The notes under the pieces were generated by a model. It was not told where the DNA came from. It saw nothing but the letters and a program-made list of their open reading frames with translations, and made no database searches. The position numbers and the translations under genes are program-made. A stretch of DNA of 64,000 nt from Alviniconcha marisindica (taxonomy: Eukaryota > Mollusca > Gastropoda > Provannidae), in contig JABMCL010003640.1 in the NCBI GenBank assembly GCA_018857735.1, forward strand, positions 612,501 to 676,500. The letters run 5' to 3'. Each line of letters starts with the position of its first letter. Positions within the stretch are counted from its first letter, which is position 1. Below, piece by piece: positions 12,731 through 26,690 of this stretch.

Positions 12731-13736
12731 TTGTGTGAAGATTGGATTGCTTTGTTCAGGTTCACAGTGATGGTTCAAAGAGTCTGAACGTTTTTCAATT
12801 CTGTATTTTCTGTGCCACTGATAGTTTTGCCACCAAATTATGTATGTTGATGTGCTGTTACTAATGTCCATACCTAGAGCAGACAGAGTGGTCATGTATA
12901 CAGTATACTGATAATAACAATGGCTTACATTATCTAGGCACACAACGGAGGTATTTTGACTTGCTAGGCGACAAATCTTGTTTGTCTGAAATACTGTAGA
13001 ATAAAGTCAAAAGAATTGGCTGGGGGGTGGTGGGGGAGGGGGGAGTGGGGGGTAGCAGGGCTGAGATAAAATCAATACTTGTGTCTGCTCTGCGGACTGA
13101 AAGGTATTATTCACCCAGCTGGGAATGGACGAGCCCGATTTGGGTCGGGAAATGGACCGTTGTGGGAATATGGCTGCGTACGCAAAGGCGTAATTATAAG
13201 GAGGACTTGGTTAAAACGAGGAAAATCTCACCTTGCTCGCGTAGTCCGTGTTTTATTTATTAGGCCTCCAAATTTAACACAATGAATGGGGAGGTTGGGG
13301 CTTCCTGGTTGGAGGGGGGCGGGGGGGGACAAAAAAACAAAAACAAAAAACCTCCAGTATTGTACCCAGACCTTTTTCCGCTCAGGGGTGGAAGTTGCCA
13401 GCCGCGGCACGGTGTGCTGTTCGGTCGCTGCCGGTTTTGCCAGGACTACTTGGAGTAGTTATTGTCGGACATCAGGGCTGTAGTCGCCGGCTGAACTTGT
13501 TCCTCGTGTAGGGCCCGATGGAGGTAAAAGTTGTAGACAGAGAATGAAGGTAAGGTAACGGCAGGGTGTCGTAATTAAGCTAATAGTTCATGAAAGCTAA
13601 TAGGTATTGGGAATCCCATGTAGCCAGCGGAACAGCGACTGCATGTGGAATTTCCAAGAATTTGAGAGAAGGGCAGGCTGTAGCCTATGGGTTATATATT
13701 ATGTACTGTCTTTTTTCTTTAAAAAAATAAATAAAT

Positions 13737-13761
13737 AAAAAATATATATATATATATATAA
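13737..13761. repeat. (TA)n microsatellite
   Basis: AT-rich stretch ending in about ten TA units. Confidence 0.85.
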
Positions 13762-14218
13762 TGTTATTTGGTGGCGATGGTAATGTTTCTCGTCATTCCA
13801 TCCCTTCCGCCGCTACACACCGCCATGGTTGGCAGGGCGTAAAAACGGCAACACATTCCTTCCTTCCTTCATTTCGCCGCCAATCTGCTGTCCACATGTT
13901 TCAGTTTTACTGTCCTTCAGAAAACAATAATTATATACATATATACATATATGTGAATATAAAAGACAAAATTAACAGCCGCATAACTGAGTCATTGATA
14001 AACAGTTCTTAGTAGTAAATAAACCTTGGGAAGACTTTGGGAGTGTGAAATCAGGACGGGAAAAAATGACGGAAACAAGTCGATGTGACTTTTATATTGC
14101 CAGCTGGTACATTGACATCGATTCTGAGATTTATTAAACTGACATGTTTTGTCTAGCGGGGAGGGGAGGGAAGTTGTGGGCCGGGGGTAAAAGAAAAAGA
14201 AAGGGGGAACAAAAGTTG

Positions 14219-14243
14219 GGGGGGGGGGGGGGGGGGGGGGGGG
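14219..14243. repeat. poly(G) tract, about 24 nt
   Basis: Uninterrupted G homopolymer, one of more than 20 similar tracts in the window. Confidence 0.9.
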
Positions 14244-14439
14244 AGTCTTACACTTGTGGGGAAGTTTTGTTTTCAAGCCGAGTAGGTGTGTGTGGAAGAT
14301 TTAAACAGGAAGATCTTTGCTTGCTGTGGGTTTTAGGCTTGTGTCCACGCTCGCCCCGACACCACTGCAGTTATCCCATGTTGGCTTTGTGCTGACCTCT
14401 GTGTACATCCTCCTGTTGGTACAGGGCTCGCAGACAAGG

Positions 14440-14856
<417 letters not shown>

Positions 14857-14935
14857 CCGCGCGCGAAAGAGAGAGAAAATTGCTAAGCTGGGCATTCGGA
14901 TGACTGATTTTTCTGTTACACCATATTCTGACACC

Positions 14936-14966
<31 letters not shown>

Positions 14967-15407
14967 CTCTCTCTCTCACACACACACACACACACGAGAG
15001 GCTAGCAGACAAGGCCAAGGAGTGACCCACCCCCAAGGACAGCAGGTGTTCATGCCGACCAATGAGGAAATCGACATTTAAGACGAGGGAAGAGTTTGTG
15101 TTGAGAAAATATTCCACCCTCTGCTGTTGACCAAGGTGCACAGCCCGCGCTCTGGTGCTGGTGTTGGTGTTGTGGGGGGGGGGGGGGGGGGGCTAATGGG
15201 GAGGGCTCATTGACTTCTGTTCTTTTTCACACCTCCTCCGAACACAGTTTTGGTTGATCTTCATGCATAGACGCTGAAACCTTCTGGATATTATCTCGGC
15301 TTCGTGCCACGTACTGGTGGATTCCCCCCCCCCCCCTCCCTCTCTCTCTCTCTCTCCTTCTTCTTCTTCTTGTTTCTTCTACGTTTTGCCATGTTATCCT
15401 TTTTCAA

Positions 15408-15500
15408 GGTCAACTTGCAGTAAATGACTGGTTTTGTTTTTGAGTTGGGAGGGGGGGAGGGGGGGCAACTTGCAGTAAATGACTGGTTTTGTTTTTGAGG
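15408..15500. repeat. two-copy direct repeat, about 60 bp
   Basis: CAACTTGCAGTAAATGACTG followed by GTTTTGTTTTTGAG occurs twice, separated by G-rich sequence. Confidence 0.85.
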
Positions 15501-15707
15501 CCGGGGGGGTGGGGGGTTGGAGAGATATCTCCTGTTTTCATAATGTGTAGGTTTAAGAAAGCGGATAATCCCATGCCGTGTATACGCAAGTAAATATACT
15601 GGTGAAAGTCTAGGCTACGTATATTCAGTGCCATTGGCAGTACAGCCAGCCAGATCAATACAGAAGGTAAACGGCCGCATTAAATGTCCGTGCATCGGGA
15701 TGTACAG

Positions 15708-15870
15708 CGTGTGATCAATCGCTACCGTATCAGTGGCGCCGTGTACGTGTCTAAGGAGCCGGCATGAAGTCCGTCAGTGTTGAACCTGACCTGATCAATC
15801 GTTGCCGTATCAATGGCGCTGAGTACGTGTTTAAGGAGCAAGGCATGAAGTCCGTCAGTGTTCAACCTGG
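15708..15870. repeat. two-copy tandem duplication, about 78 bp
   Basis: GATCAATCG...CCGTATCA...GGCGC...AGGAGC...GGCATGAAGTCCGTCAGTGT occurs twice with few differences. Confidence 0.85.
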
Positions 15871-16299
15871 CCCGTTTGCTGCTAGCGCATCAGGTGACCG
15901 TCATTTGACTGTTTACCGACACCCCCCCCCCCCCCCCCCCCCCCCCCAGACAGGGTGTGAATGTGCACGTGGCAAACATGTAATGGCCGAGAGAGGTCAA
16001 TATTGGCTAGGGTGGACCACCCAACAGCGGACAAGAAAAGCCACTCGCTGGCTAATAGTTTGTGCTCGGCAACTATAGGCATCGCCGGAAAACGACCACG
16101 CCGTTTTGGGCCTGCGCACAATAGGTCATGGATGCGCCGCGTAGCCGGCAAAAGAAGGAAGAGAGAGAAAGAAGTCGGGGAGGAGGGGGGGGGGTGGGGG
16201 CGATGCGGAGGCGGAGAGGGAACGTGCGAACGGTTTATTGAGATAGAATAGAAGGTAGTACAGATGGGGTGTGTGTGTGTGAGAGGGGGGTGGCGTGAG

Positions 16300-16470
16300 A
16301 TGAATATATCTATCAATAATTTAAACAGAGATCAATATATCTATCAATAATTTAAACAGACTGTGTGTGTGTAATCAGTATATCATCCATAATTTATTCT
16401 GTTAGCAATCAGACAGATGTGTGTATTCGTAATCAGTGTATTTATCCATATTTATTCATATTAACAATCA
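16300..16470. repeat. AT-rich tandem repeat
   Basis: ATATATCTATCAATAATTTA is directly duplicated about 36 bp apart. It is followed by diverged ATCAGT...ATCCATA...TTATTC copies. Confidence 0.75.
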
Positions 16471-19400
16471 TCAAATCACCAAAGTGGTCACGTGGGGGGG
16501 GGGGGGGGGGGCGCAAGACGCACTAGTTTGATTGCCCGTTGCCTTCCAAAATGTTGAAGAAACACTTACGAAAATGTGCAGTTCATAATCCTAGTCGGTC
16601 ATTTTGGGAGTGAAAAGTTCCCAAAGGACCGCAGAAAGGTCAGCCACGGCAGACTGCGGTACCTGTATTCGGCGGTGCAGCGGCATAGTTAGAGACAAAC
16701 GGGGTCCAACATAATTTGAGTTGTCTGCGTGGTTACAAACTTTCTGCCGTATATGAGCACCAGCGGAGACCAAAGGCGTAATCATGCAGTTACGCCAGTG
16801 GTTGGAGGAAGGGTATGTCCTGAACTGATGCTTGGGGTTTGCGTCATGCTGCGTCTGGTCATCGCCCTCGCGGCTAGTCTGGCGCGGGAGCCGCCAGCGG
16901 TCAATACTGAACCGGGTCCCACCACCAGCACCAGCAGCCAGCTGATGGGAATTCCGTCACCCTTTCCGCATGCAGGCTGCGCTTCATCATCGTCTGGCAT
17001 CGCTGATCTGATCCGTGCGGAACCATCGTCAGCACCGGGATCATGTAGCGGAGCAGTCAGTATCGAGCTGAGCGGAACATTACACGGAACGATGTGTGGG
17101 CATGCATGCAGCCCCCCTCGCTCCCTTCCTCCTCCTTGCCTCGCCGCTTGCTTCTGGCGCTGAGGGCGTCCTTTGGGTCTGCAGTGTGCGGTAGCACGAT
17201 GTCACGGCCTATCATACTCGGTTGGTAAAGGATAGCAACGCCTTGCGTCCACAGGCGCCTTGCTGCCTGCCTCCAGTTTGCTTTTCCTTACGATTTGCTG
17301 CCTGCCTCCAGTTTGCTTTTCCTTACGATTCTGGTGTGCGACAATATTCAGCTCGGCGATGTGGGAAAAGACAAAGCAGGAGGAAGAGGAAATAACGACG
17401 GCAGGGAAGGGGGAAAGAAATGACCGTTATTGAACTATACTGATGGAGGGGAAATGGCCGTTACAGGACTGTTTGCTCTAGAGAGAGAGAGAGAGAGACT
17501 TTATTAGCCAACTACTCCCTGTGTTGCAGTCAAGCTTTTCACCAATGAGCATGGCGCAGCCATTGTGAATGTGGCTGGCTTTGGAGCAGGCACCCCGGTG
17601 TCTCACAGATACCCCGTCTCTCAGTGTCGCCGCCGACTAGCTGCTTGACAGCCGCGATCAATAGTTACCGTGTTGCACGTGCCCAGTGTCCACCTGTTAA
17701 CGAGCGACCACCTGTAGTGACCACTCGCAGTCGGCACGGCGGATCGTGACTTTCTGGAGAGAACGAAGCAGTTGCCATCATCCGTTGCTAATCAGAGACG
17801 GCAGGGACCTGCATTCGTTTTTCCTTTGGTTTGGTTTGGTTTGGTTTGGTTTCGTGTTGGTGGGTGTGTGTGTGTGAAATACGGTTTGAGGTGCTGGCCG
17901 GCTTTCTGGGTATTTTCTGCCGTATGGCTGCACTAGCGCTTTGCTTGCCACCCCGACACTGGTGGCGAATGCTGTGAGGTTACAAGAACTGCAGTTGTGA
18001 AGCAAACCGCCACCACGGACAGAGTTGGTGCTGGAAATAACGACTGCAGCAGCGCGACATTGTGTAGAAGTAACCTTATCTGGTGAGGCGCACATCATAC
18101 TATAAGCCGACGTTTGTAGTAGGGTGACTGTGCCAGCCGGGGTGCTGTCTGCCTCCAGTGGGACACTCCGCGGGACTGTCTGACCGGATCGAGCCATCAG
18201 CATAACTGATCAAACTGTCTGGGCATACATTACACACTTACAGAAAATCGCCCGATCGCGCTGACTGTGCATCACTGGTGTCTACGGTGGTATCGCTGTA
18301 CAGGCTACGCTGGTGCCGTATGACCAGACTGCGGCAGTGACCAACTGTGCGTGTGCGTAACCTGGTCAGCTTCGTTCAGCCTGCGTGTGACTGTCAACCG
18401 ATTTTAGTCTGTCGGAAGCAGTGCGTTTGCTCTTCTTTCCTTTAAACTGGGGCCTGTTGGCTTTGTTGGTTTCAAAATCGCTGCAGACCGAGACTCTCGA
18501 GTGTACGGTGTGATACATCGGTGTGATGTTACAATCCGAGTATCGTCGTCGACTCTGATTGGGGCGACATCTTGAGCAAGACACGGCATCTTCAGATCTC
18601 TGCGTGCAAAGAAAAGGGTTTCGCCCTGTTCACGGAGATCGTTGTGTGAATGCGAGCCGTGCATGGAACCGTGGCCGCTGTGAACAGACTGTGGATGGTA
18701 TCAGAGACAGCTGTTTTCTGCTACTGGTCGTCTCGGGTGGCCCGTTACTAACGGCTGCAGTGCTTAGTGTCTTTTGCGTTCACCAAGAGTCATGCTGTGG
18801 TGACAGCTTTGGTTTACATTGATTCGTGCAAGTTTGTGGCCAGTGGGGAATATCGCCGTAAGGTGGACAGCTTGCCTACTGCGGGACAAAAGGAGAGAGC
18901 TGGGGGCAGAGAGGGGGTGGGGGGGAGGCCTGGACGGGGGGCGAGCAGCCGTTGCTGGTTGTCAACACGGCAGGCAGAGGTGGAGTGAAGGAGGCTGGCC
19001 ATGCAAGCGGCGTTGTGTCCTTTTTCCCTCGCTCTCTCGGACAAACCGCTCACTTGACACTTGCAGCGTGGACCTCGGCCGGCCCCAGCCCGTCTGTGCT
19101 GCCAACACCTGCGCTGGCTTCCTTCTCAGAGCAACGCGTGAATGGCCCCTTCCCTTTTATCTCCTCGCCTTTGACGAATGCCCTGCACGATCTTTGAACG
19201 GAACCCCTCTTCAGCCTGCCACCCGGCTATCTTCCCTGGAAGGTGCCTGCCTGCCTGCCACCCGCTGCTTGCCCCGCATCCTCAGCGTCAGGCCGCATCC
19301 TGTGGACGTCTTTCATTACAAGTGCCGCCTTGGCTGTGGCTGTGGTGTGTGGCCAGACTCAGGGTCCGTGGATCTCTCCCACGGAAACGCAAAGTGACAG

Positions 19401-20102
19401 GGGGCTCGGGGGTGAACTCTGCTCAGCTCTGGATGCATCGTCTGGGTTTTTCTCGACGCTCTGACTGTCTCGGTTATCCGGTGTCCTCCTTCGCGTTCCC
19501 AGTGTGATGCCCGAATCGGCGCCGCGCGTTTACTACAGAGTGTCACCAGCTCTAGATTTTCTTTCGTTGGCCTCGTAGAAGCTTTATCCTGCTTACGGGG
19601 CGGCCTCTGTGCGTTGACGTGAATTGTGATGGACGGTACGCGAACTTGGACGTGATACACACCTGTCTTTCTTTTCTCGAAGACACCGATTGCGGCCACC
19701 CGGAGAGGTGAATATACCCGCAGAAGTGTATATCGGTGTTCTCGACGAGTGTTACCAGGTGTGAGCGCTGTGAGCTCACGGAAGACATCTGCGTGAACAC
19801 AGCTCTTGTCAGCCGATTCGCTGCAGTTTCTGTGACAGCAGTTTTTCGAAGGATCTGTCCACTTTGAATATCGACAACTTGATCAGCCAGGGATCGGAAA
19901 GTTCAGCATATTGAACGCCTTGCTGGCGTGTGCAGAGAGTGTAGCTTCAGAAATCCGACTGGTTGCATATTCGGACAGTAACACGAGAGCCTGGTTGCAT
20001 TATCAGAAAGTGTGGTCGAGCTGGTTTTACAGAAGCTGAAAAGCTATCAGTATCATCGGAGAGAGAGTGGGTTGAAAGAGCGTAAGGGATTAGACGAAGA
20101 CT

Positions 20103-20884
20103 ATGGCGCCAGTGACGCCCGGCTCTGTGCTGTACAACGCAGCATATTCTTCACTGCCAGACATCAGCTGCATGTGGACAAGCGCCAGGTCCTCCTGGAT
20201 CTACCTTGATATGGACGACGACACAGCCAACTCCAACACCATCAGCACCACCACCACCGTGGCCAGCGTAGACTTGAACACGAACGCCGCCATGCTCAAC
20301 GCCAACGACACCTCCTTTGTGACCCATATGGACTTGAACGCGAGTGCCGACAGCAGTGACGACAGCCGATCTTTTGTTCTGGCCTCCTCCTTCTCCTTTG
20401 CGAGGTCGTCATCGTCGTCTTCCAGTACGTTGTCCAGCTCCATGGGTCGCTCCGGAACGCTGTCGTCGTCAGTTCCTTCCACCACGTGGTCTTCGTCTTC
20501 CTCCACCTCCTCCTCCACTTCCACCTCCACCACCTCCTCCTCGTCGTCGTCGTCGTCGGGCAGGTCGTCATGTGGTTCGAGGTGCAGTCGCGCGAACAAC
20601 CCGGCGTTCACGCTGGTGTGGGACACGGCCAGCCAGCTGTGGAAGGACAACCCGGAGCGCGACCTCTTCAACACGTTCTCGGTGTCGGAGCAAGAACTCA
20701 CCTGCGCCATCGCCCACCTGGAGACCCAGCTGGGCGCCCGTCTGCCTTCCGCCCTGCCGGAGGTGGACGAGAGCGGCGTGGAGGATGGGGAGGGGGTCGC
20801 TCCGCCCCCCGAAGGCGCCGGTGCGGAGTTGCCGTTCCGCATCAAGTTCATCCTGGACAGCTACTGCAACATTTTCTGGATGCG
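20103..20884 (+). CDS. first coding exon of an unrecognised Ser-rich protein
   Basis: The ATG at 20103 has A at -3 and G at +4, and an in-frame TAG lies four codons upstream (20091), so this start is well supported. The frame runs 260 codons and stops at a textbook donor (CG|GTAAGT, intron from 20885), leaving two bases of an Arg codon. Residues about 40-85 are Asn/Thr/Asp-rich. Residues about 90-160 are a poly-Ser/Thr low-complexity block. Residues about 165-260 are GC3-rich and look like folded sequence (NPAFTLVWDTASQLW, FSVSEQELTCAIAHLE, LPFRIKFILDSYCNIFWM). I do not recognise the family. No signal peptide is evident. No following exon was identified in the next 10.7 kb. The antisense open frames over it reflect high GC3. 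Confidence 0.72.
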
Positions 20885-20890
20885 GTAAGT
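20885..20890 (+). other. splice donor GTAAGT
   Basis: Perfect metazoan 5' splice-site consensus directly after the open coding exon. It leaves phase 2. Confidence 0.75.
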
Positions 20891-21134
20891 GTCGTCGCTT
20901 GCCAGCCTGCCTGGGCACGACCTTGGCCGTGTTGGTGGTTAAGTCTGCGAGTTTGCCGTACAGTTCCACAGGATGCACTGTCGGGGGTAGAGGGGCGGCT
21001 AGTAAATAAGTATGTTGGAAGTTGCGAAGCAGTGATTCACGGCACAAATTGCACAGGGCTAGAGAGCATAGATTCCGGTTTTTAGTTGTTGTTTTTTGTT
21101 TTGTTTTTTTGCACACAAAAATCAACACTTCCGC

Positions 21135-21195
21135 TGCGTGATTGTCCTGAGGAGACCCTGTGCGGTTGACAGGACGTTAAAAGCCAGTCACTAAC
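21135..21195 (+). repeat. solitary copy of the 2105-2650 repeat unit
   Basis: GATTGTCCTGAGGAGACCCT, then GCGGTTGAC...GGACGTTAA and CTAACT, matches the 77-bp unit of the left-hand array. Confidence 0.75.
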
Positions 21196-21499
21196 TCCGT
21201 TGCGTGGTACCTATTAGACACAAAAGGTACGCTATGCGGGAATGTCACGTGCATATTTAGAGTGACGGACGTTTTTGTCTTAAGTAGCTGCTTGCGCACC
21301 ACAAATGTGTTTCCATCCATGTGTCGATGATTTTGTGAAGCATAGTCATGACGTGAGTGCGCAACATAAACTTTGATTATTTAGGTTGTACTTACATCCC
21401 AGTTACATGCCTTTTCTGTAATGGTGAGCGTTTGTGGGGCCGTCCTGTGGTCCATTGCGAAACCGTTGACGTTGTGTGTTTTTTCCTGGGGACTACGTA

Positions 21500-21830
21500 A
21501 GCGAGATTTGTTCAAACATTACATGATGGTATCCTCCATTTAGCTTCACATGTTCATACCAGTTTTGGTAACCTTGACCAAAGGTCGCCTTGAAAGGTGA
21601 CGTTGATGTCGTATTTCCGTTAACGCCATACCCGACTGGTTTCAGAACTTTTATTGAGCTTTACACATTCATATAAATTCGATGACCTTGGTCGATTTTT
21701 AAGGTGACAGTGACGTCAGTGAATTGAAACTGGCGTTGTTTTCGCAACGTTTCTTGTTCAAACTCTGTAAGGTTACGACATGTGTAGGCATGGTCGTCAG
21801 CAAGTAACCTTAGTGTATATTTAAGGGAGA
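21500..21830. repeat. about 110-bp diverged tandem repeat
   Basis: Three decayed units, each with a TTCAAAC/TTCAGAAC motif, an ACATG/ACATTC motif and a GACCTTGG or AACCTTGACC motif followed by a GGTGAC-type element. Confidence 0.55.
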
Positions 21831-23739
21831 CGAAGGGCCATCAGTAGTTTGATTATAAATCTGAGATGGACAGAAAGAAACGGCATGACATGCATGACAA
21901 AGTTGTATGCTGTGTCACGGTGTGTGTCAGTGGCGTGGCATGCAGTCAGTGCCAGCTGCGCAGTGTAGCCACGACTGTTACAGTAGTACCGTCACAGACG
22001 TATTTTAATCGTACCGTAGAGACTATTCTAAGTGCACGCACGCACGCACTGAATTTCAAGACGTCATCAGAATGGGATAAAATTGTGACAACAGGTACCA
22101 ATGTCCCCCGCTTCCCTGTGCTAAACAACTGCAAATTCCGCCCATAAATTAAATGTAGTCTGTGATAGTGACTTTAATATATATTTTAAAAAAATACATA
22201 AAAACTCTTTTCAAATGAAAACATAATGTCCGGTTTTCGTGTAGGCTTTAAAGTAAAGTACCCAGAAGAGAACAGGTTGTGTGTGAACACAGGTTGAGCT
22301 ATGTATCCGGTGCGCCTCTGCTCGCATAATGTACGTCAGCTCGCGTAATGCTGTGCTCGCGTAATACCGACTCGCATAAAGCGTTCTGCGGCCACTCGTT
22401 CCTTCCCATTTCGCATCAGCTGTTGGAAGAGTGTGTGTGTGTGTGTGTGTTGGGGAGGGGGAGGGGTGCGTGTGTAATATTTTGTTCAGACTCCAACGTC
22501 ATCGGAGCGTAGGGTACTTTGTGACTAGATTGTGAAACTGTCGTAGCTGACATTTTTTCGGGGGAAGGCTTTCCCATCTTCCGCAGGTAAAAGACCCCCC
22601 ACCAGGGACGTTGAAGCCCGCAGAGCTCTAAACACAGTGATGGTGTCTTCGCGGTCCGGGCTCACGATGGAGATCCAGAAACGTTAATGCCGGGCAGTCG
22701 GCATCGTGCGTCCTTCATTTTGCAGCTGGTTGCTGTGGATGATTCCGGAACGTGAATTTTAGCTCGAGTAGCAGAGAGCACAGAGTGAACACACGCAAGT
22801 ACAAATTACGCCGTTTTATTGATGGTAAACGTTGGGGGGGGAGGAGCTAACGCCCAGCCATTCGCCCAGACCATTTTAAGAAGTATCAAACACTGCTAAT
22901 TTAAATCACAACGAAATCAGATTAAATGTAAATGACAGGGGAACGAGGAAGGGTGCCCCCTGCCCCGCCGGGAAGGGAAAACGATGCCCCCCGCCCCCTT
23001 CCCCCCTCATTTTGCAATGTGTTCGATACTGAGCTGATTTTTACCACCAGTACTTGTTGCCGGCCAGATAGAGTTGTGCTTTTCTCTCATAACTGTTGCA
23101 ATGTCAATGACAGCCTCCGTGCTCGTTTTCATGGGCGCACAGTATTCAGCTCAGGCAGGAGGTCGTAAGATCCCATTAGCTGCTACAATGATCATCCCCC
23201 CTGCAGTAATTGCGTTGCAGGCAGATGGATTCCTCTGCAATTGCTCCTGCTTCTGCCTCCTCCTGCCTGCAGGATGCGCGCCTAACTCGGGCTGTTTCTT
23301 CTTCGTTACGGGAGCCGTCTCTCTTTCATTATGGAGCAAAATGCAATTCATCAGGGATGCAAGTCTTGAGCCGTGCTCGTCCCGTCACTTGACAGGAGGG
23401 AGGGAGGGTGAGAGACAGCAAGCAGAGGAATCCACTCTTCCGGCACTGAACATCAAAGTGCCATCTTCCTGATTACGCGGACAAGGTGTGTGGTAGGCTG
23501 GGTTTGACACGCTCGCGGCCTGCGTGAGACGTCTAAGTGACGTTTTCCGTGAAGTTTTCTTGAATGGCTATACGACAAGGACGGTACTCTGGCGACGCTG
23601 TTGAGTGCACGATGCCTGATCTTAGATAATGATGTCAGCACGTGAACTCCGACTGTTCAGTTCGAGCTCAATTACTCCTCAAAATATTTCCATCCGTCCT
23701 TCATTTCCCCCCGTCTCTCCACGTCTTCGTCTTCCCGCT

Positions 23740-23743
<4 letters not shown>

Positions 23744-23807
<64 letters not shown>

Positions 23808-23814
23808 ACAACAA

Positions 23815-23858
<44 letters not shown>

Positions 23859-23905
23859 CTCCACACACATTCTCTCTCACCCACCTCCTCTCTCTCCTCT
23901 CTCTC

Positions 23906-23945
<40 letters not shown>

Positions 23946-23970
23946 ACCTACTCCTCCCATCTTCTCTCTC

Positions 23971-24023
<53 letters not shown>

Positions 24024-24044
24024 CTTCTCTTCTCTTTCTTCTCA

Positions 24045-24109
<65 letters not shown>

Positions 24110-24154
24110 TCTTCTCTCTCTCTCTCTCTCCCTCCCTCTCCTCTCTCTCTCTCT

Positions 24155-24218
<64 letters not shown>

Positions 24219-24303
24219 TTCATTATGTCGTTCATCTCTCTCTCCCTCTCCTCTCTCTCTCTCTCTCTCTCCTCTCTTCTCTCTCTCTTCACTCTCTCTC
24301 TCC

Positions 24304-24353
<50 letters not shown>

Positions 24354-24395
24354 CCTCTCTCTGTCTCTCTCAGCTTCATTCTGTCGTTCATTTTG
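23744..24395. repeat. 650-bp imperfect (CT)n polypyrimidine array
   Basis: Long CT array with TCC/CTT interruptions. The sequence CAGCTTCATT(A/C)TGTCGTTCAT occurs both inside (about 24215) and at the right end (about 24371), so array and flank were duplicated together. The long Ser/Leu or Arg/Glu open frames are artefacts. Confidence 0.93.
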
Positions 24396-26144
24396 CTGAT
24401 CAGTAGTTTTGTTTTTGGCCTCGCGTGCCTTGTTTTTGGCCGCACGTGTCTCTTTTCTTTCGATTTTCATTTGTATTTCTTTTTGACTCCGTGGTTTTGT
24501 TTTCCCTTACTTTAGAGCTTCTCTTGGCCCATTATATGTATATAAAAATATAAAAAAATCAGTCTCATTATGGTAGCTGATGTTAACAAAAAAAAATTGG
24601 GGTGGGGGGTTTGGATGCTGTCGTTGTTCATTATAATGATTGAGCGGAGAAGCTGCGAAGGGAGGGACTAGGTGGGGGGGGGGGGGGGGGGGGGGATTAC
24701 GTAAAGAAGAGGAGGGAAATGTGGAGAAGAAGAAGGCGGTGGAGGTCGAGAGAAAAGAAGATTGTCTTTTTCAGGGCCCGCCATGGGCCCCAGTCTGCTT
24801 CTTCACTTTCGAAATCCATTCAGGCAATTCCCCCCTGACAACCCCGGCAGTCCCTTGCGAAAAGCCGGTTCTGCTCCGAGTGGCCTGATTGCGGAACGCG
24901 CTCGCGGAATAAAGAACGGGGTATTTATTCTCTTGCAGATTTCCATTGCCTGGATACAGAGTTTTTTTGTTTTTTGTTTTTTTTTAAGTACATGGGACAG
25001 GAGAGGGGAATCGAAACGATAGCGCTGGGGAATGAGACCGTCGAGATCAGTTAACAGCGAGGGATGCATGCAAAATTTCGTATTTATTCGTGGGAATGAC
25101 AGGCACTTGGTATGGAGATACGGGATTTTACATGGCTTGTCACGGCTGTTTTTGCAGTCGGGGGGTGGGGGTGGAGGTGGAGCATTTGGGTTTGGGGGGG
25201 GGTCCACCAGTTCATACGATGGGTTGAAAAAAAACGAGCTTTTCTTGCAGAAATGTGTCATAAATATGCTTGCTAATGCAATTATAATTGGTAGGGGTTT
25301 TGTTGTTTGTGTGTACATTATTTTTATTTATTTTCTTCTTCTTCTTCTTCTTCTTCTTTTGTGGTATTGACAGGTACATCACACAGCAAACAGTACACTG
25401 GTGATTGCGTACAGTTTGGTGTGTGTGTGTGTGTGTCGGGGGGGGGGGGGGGGGGGGAGATAATAGAACAGTAATTAAAGTCAATATTTTCTTTAAAAAC
25501 AAACCCAAGAAAAGTGGCGGATTTTTTACTGTAAAATCTCCCCGCTTCTTCTTCTTCTTCTTCTTTTTCTTCTTCTTCTTTTTCTTTGTTTCCGTTAAAC
25601 GTCGGGTACGCGGCGAGCAGGTCATATTGAAACTGGATTACTCTTCGGATGCCGTTTGCCCAAGTCATAATGCGTCACAGGATGTTGCACGTGCTCTCAA
25701 GGTCGTTTGCTTTGGACGCTGACCGGCAGAGGGTCGGAGGGTAGCTGAGGGTAACGATTATGAGCAGGCCGCCTCGCACGTGTTCACGCCTGCGCGTGAA
25801 ATATTCCCTTTGACCTCCGCCAGCAGCGTATCCCCGTGTTGAGGCGAGGGGTCTGTGTTGGCAGCGGAAAGTCAAGGCCGGGCAGGTAGGAAGGACAGGA
25901 TCCTGTGCGGAAGATGGAAGATGCCAATAGGATTTTTGCCACGCTTGGTTTGGCCGTGTGGTGGCCGTTTGCGTCATCATCATATATCGGAGTCCGTTCC
26001 ACAAAGGTCAGCCGATCGTCTCACAGCCAGAGGACAACAAACATCACCTCCTCCTCCTCCTCCTCCTTCTCCACGGCGTGAGCTGGGCTGTGCCCTGGCT
26101 CCGTCCTCTGTCAGCAACAGGTGTCCCCCAGCCTTTGACACCAT

Positions 26145-26225
26145 TGCGACAAACTTGGTTGAGTGTTGCTTTACGTCCACAGAAACCGTAGGCTTATTAA
26201 GGACGGGAGCCCAGGACGTCCACCT
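26145..26225 (+). repeat. interspersed repeat copy
   Basis: GTTGCTTTACGT...GGCTTATTAAGGACGGGAG...GTCCACCT matches the segment at 5845-5925 with substitutions. Confidence 0.6.
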
Positions 26226-26472
26226 ACACTTTCACACAGCTCCTGAGCTCTGTGACAAACTGGACTGTATCGACTTTATAAAGGTGAGGGACAGCGTCGC
26301 TCTAGTTGTTTTCGGTTTATTTGGTCTGAGTTGCGATGAGCTCCATCCTCTGATTACCTGCCGATGGTCTCGGTAATGCCCAGTTGAGTTTTGCAAGTAC
26401 GCCGTGTGTTGCCCTGCAATGTCCCCATGCGCCTCCCACTTCCTCAACAGCAACAAAAGAAGAAGAAGAAAA

Positions 26473-26690
26473 GGTAACGTTTTCCTGCAAGCGAGTACTG
26501 TTCAGTTCCCTTTCTCGCAAAGGATAGGTAACGTTTTCCTACAAGCGAGTACTGTTCATTTCCTTTTCTCGTAAAGGATTGGTAACGTTTTTCTACAAGC
26601 GAGTACTGTTCATTTCCTTTTCTCGCAAAGGATAGGTAACGTTTCTCTACAAGCGAGTACTGTGCATTTCCATTTCTCGCATAGGATGTC
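26473..26690. repeat. 54-bp tandem repeat, four copies
   Basis: GGTAACGTTT begins units at 26473, 26527, 26581 and 26635. Each contains CAAGCGAGTACTGT and TTTCTCG. Confidence 0.93.

Noticed and set aside
18814..19397. Several 80-190 codon frames in GC-rich unique DNA
   Set aside because: Overlapping in all phases, with no recognisable domain or splice pattern; more likely upstream or 5' UTR sequence.
20201..20851. 216-codon antisense frame over the Ser-rich exon
   Set aside because: Mirror of high-GC3 coding on the plus strand. The plus-strand frame has a good start and donor; the antisense one has neither.
23629..24470. Ser/Leu-rich and Arg/Glu-rich open frames
   Set aside because: Direct consequence of the (CT)n array.
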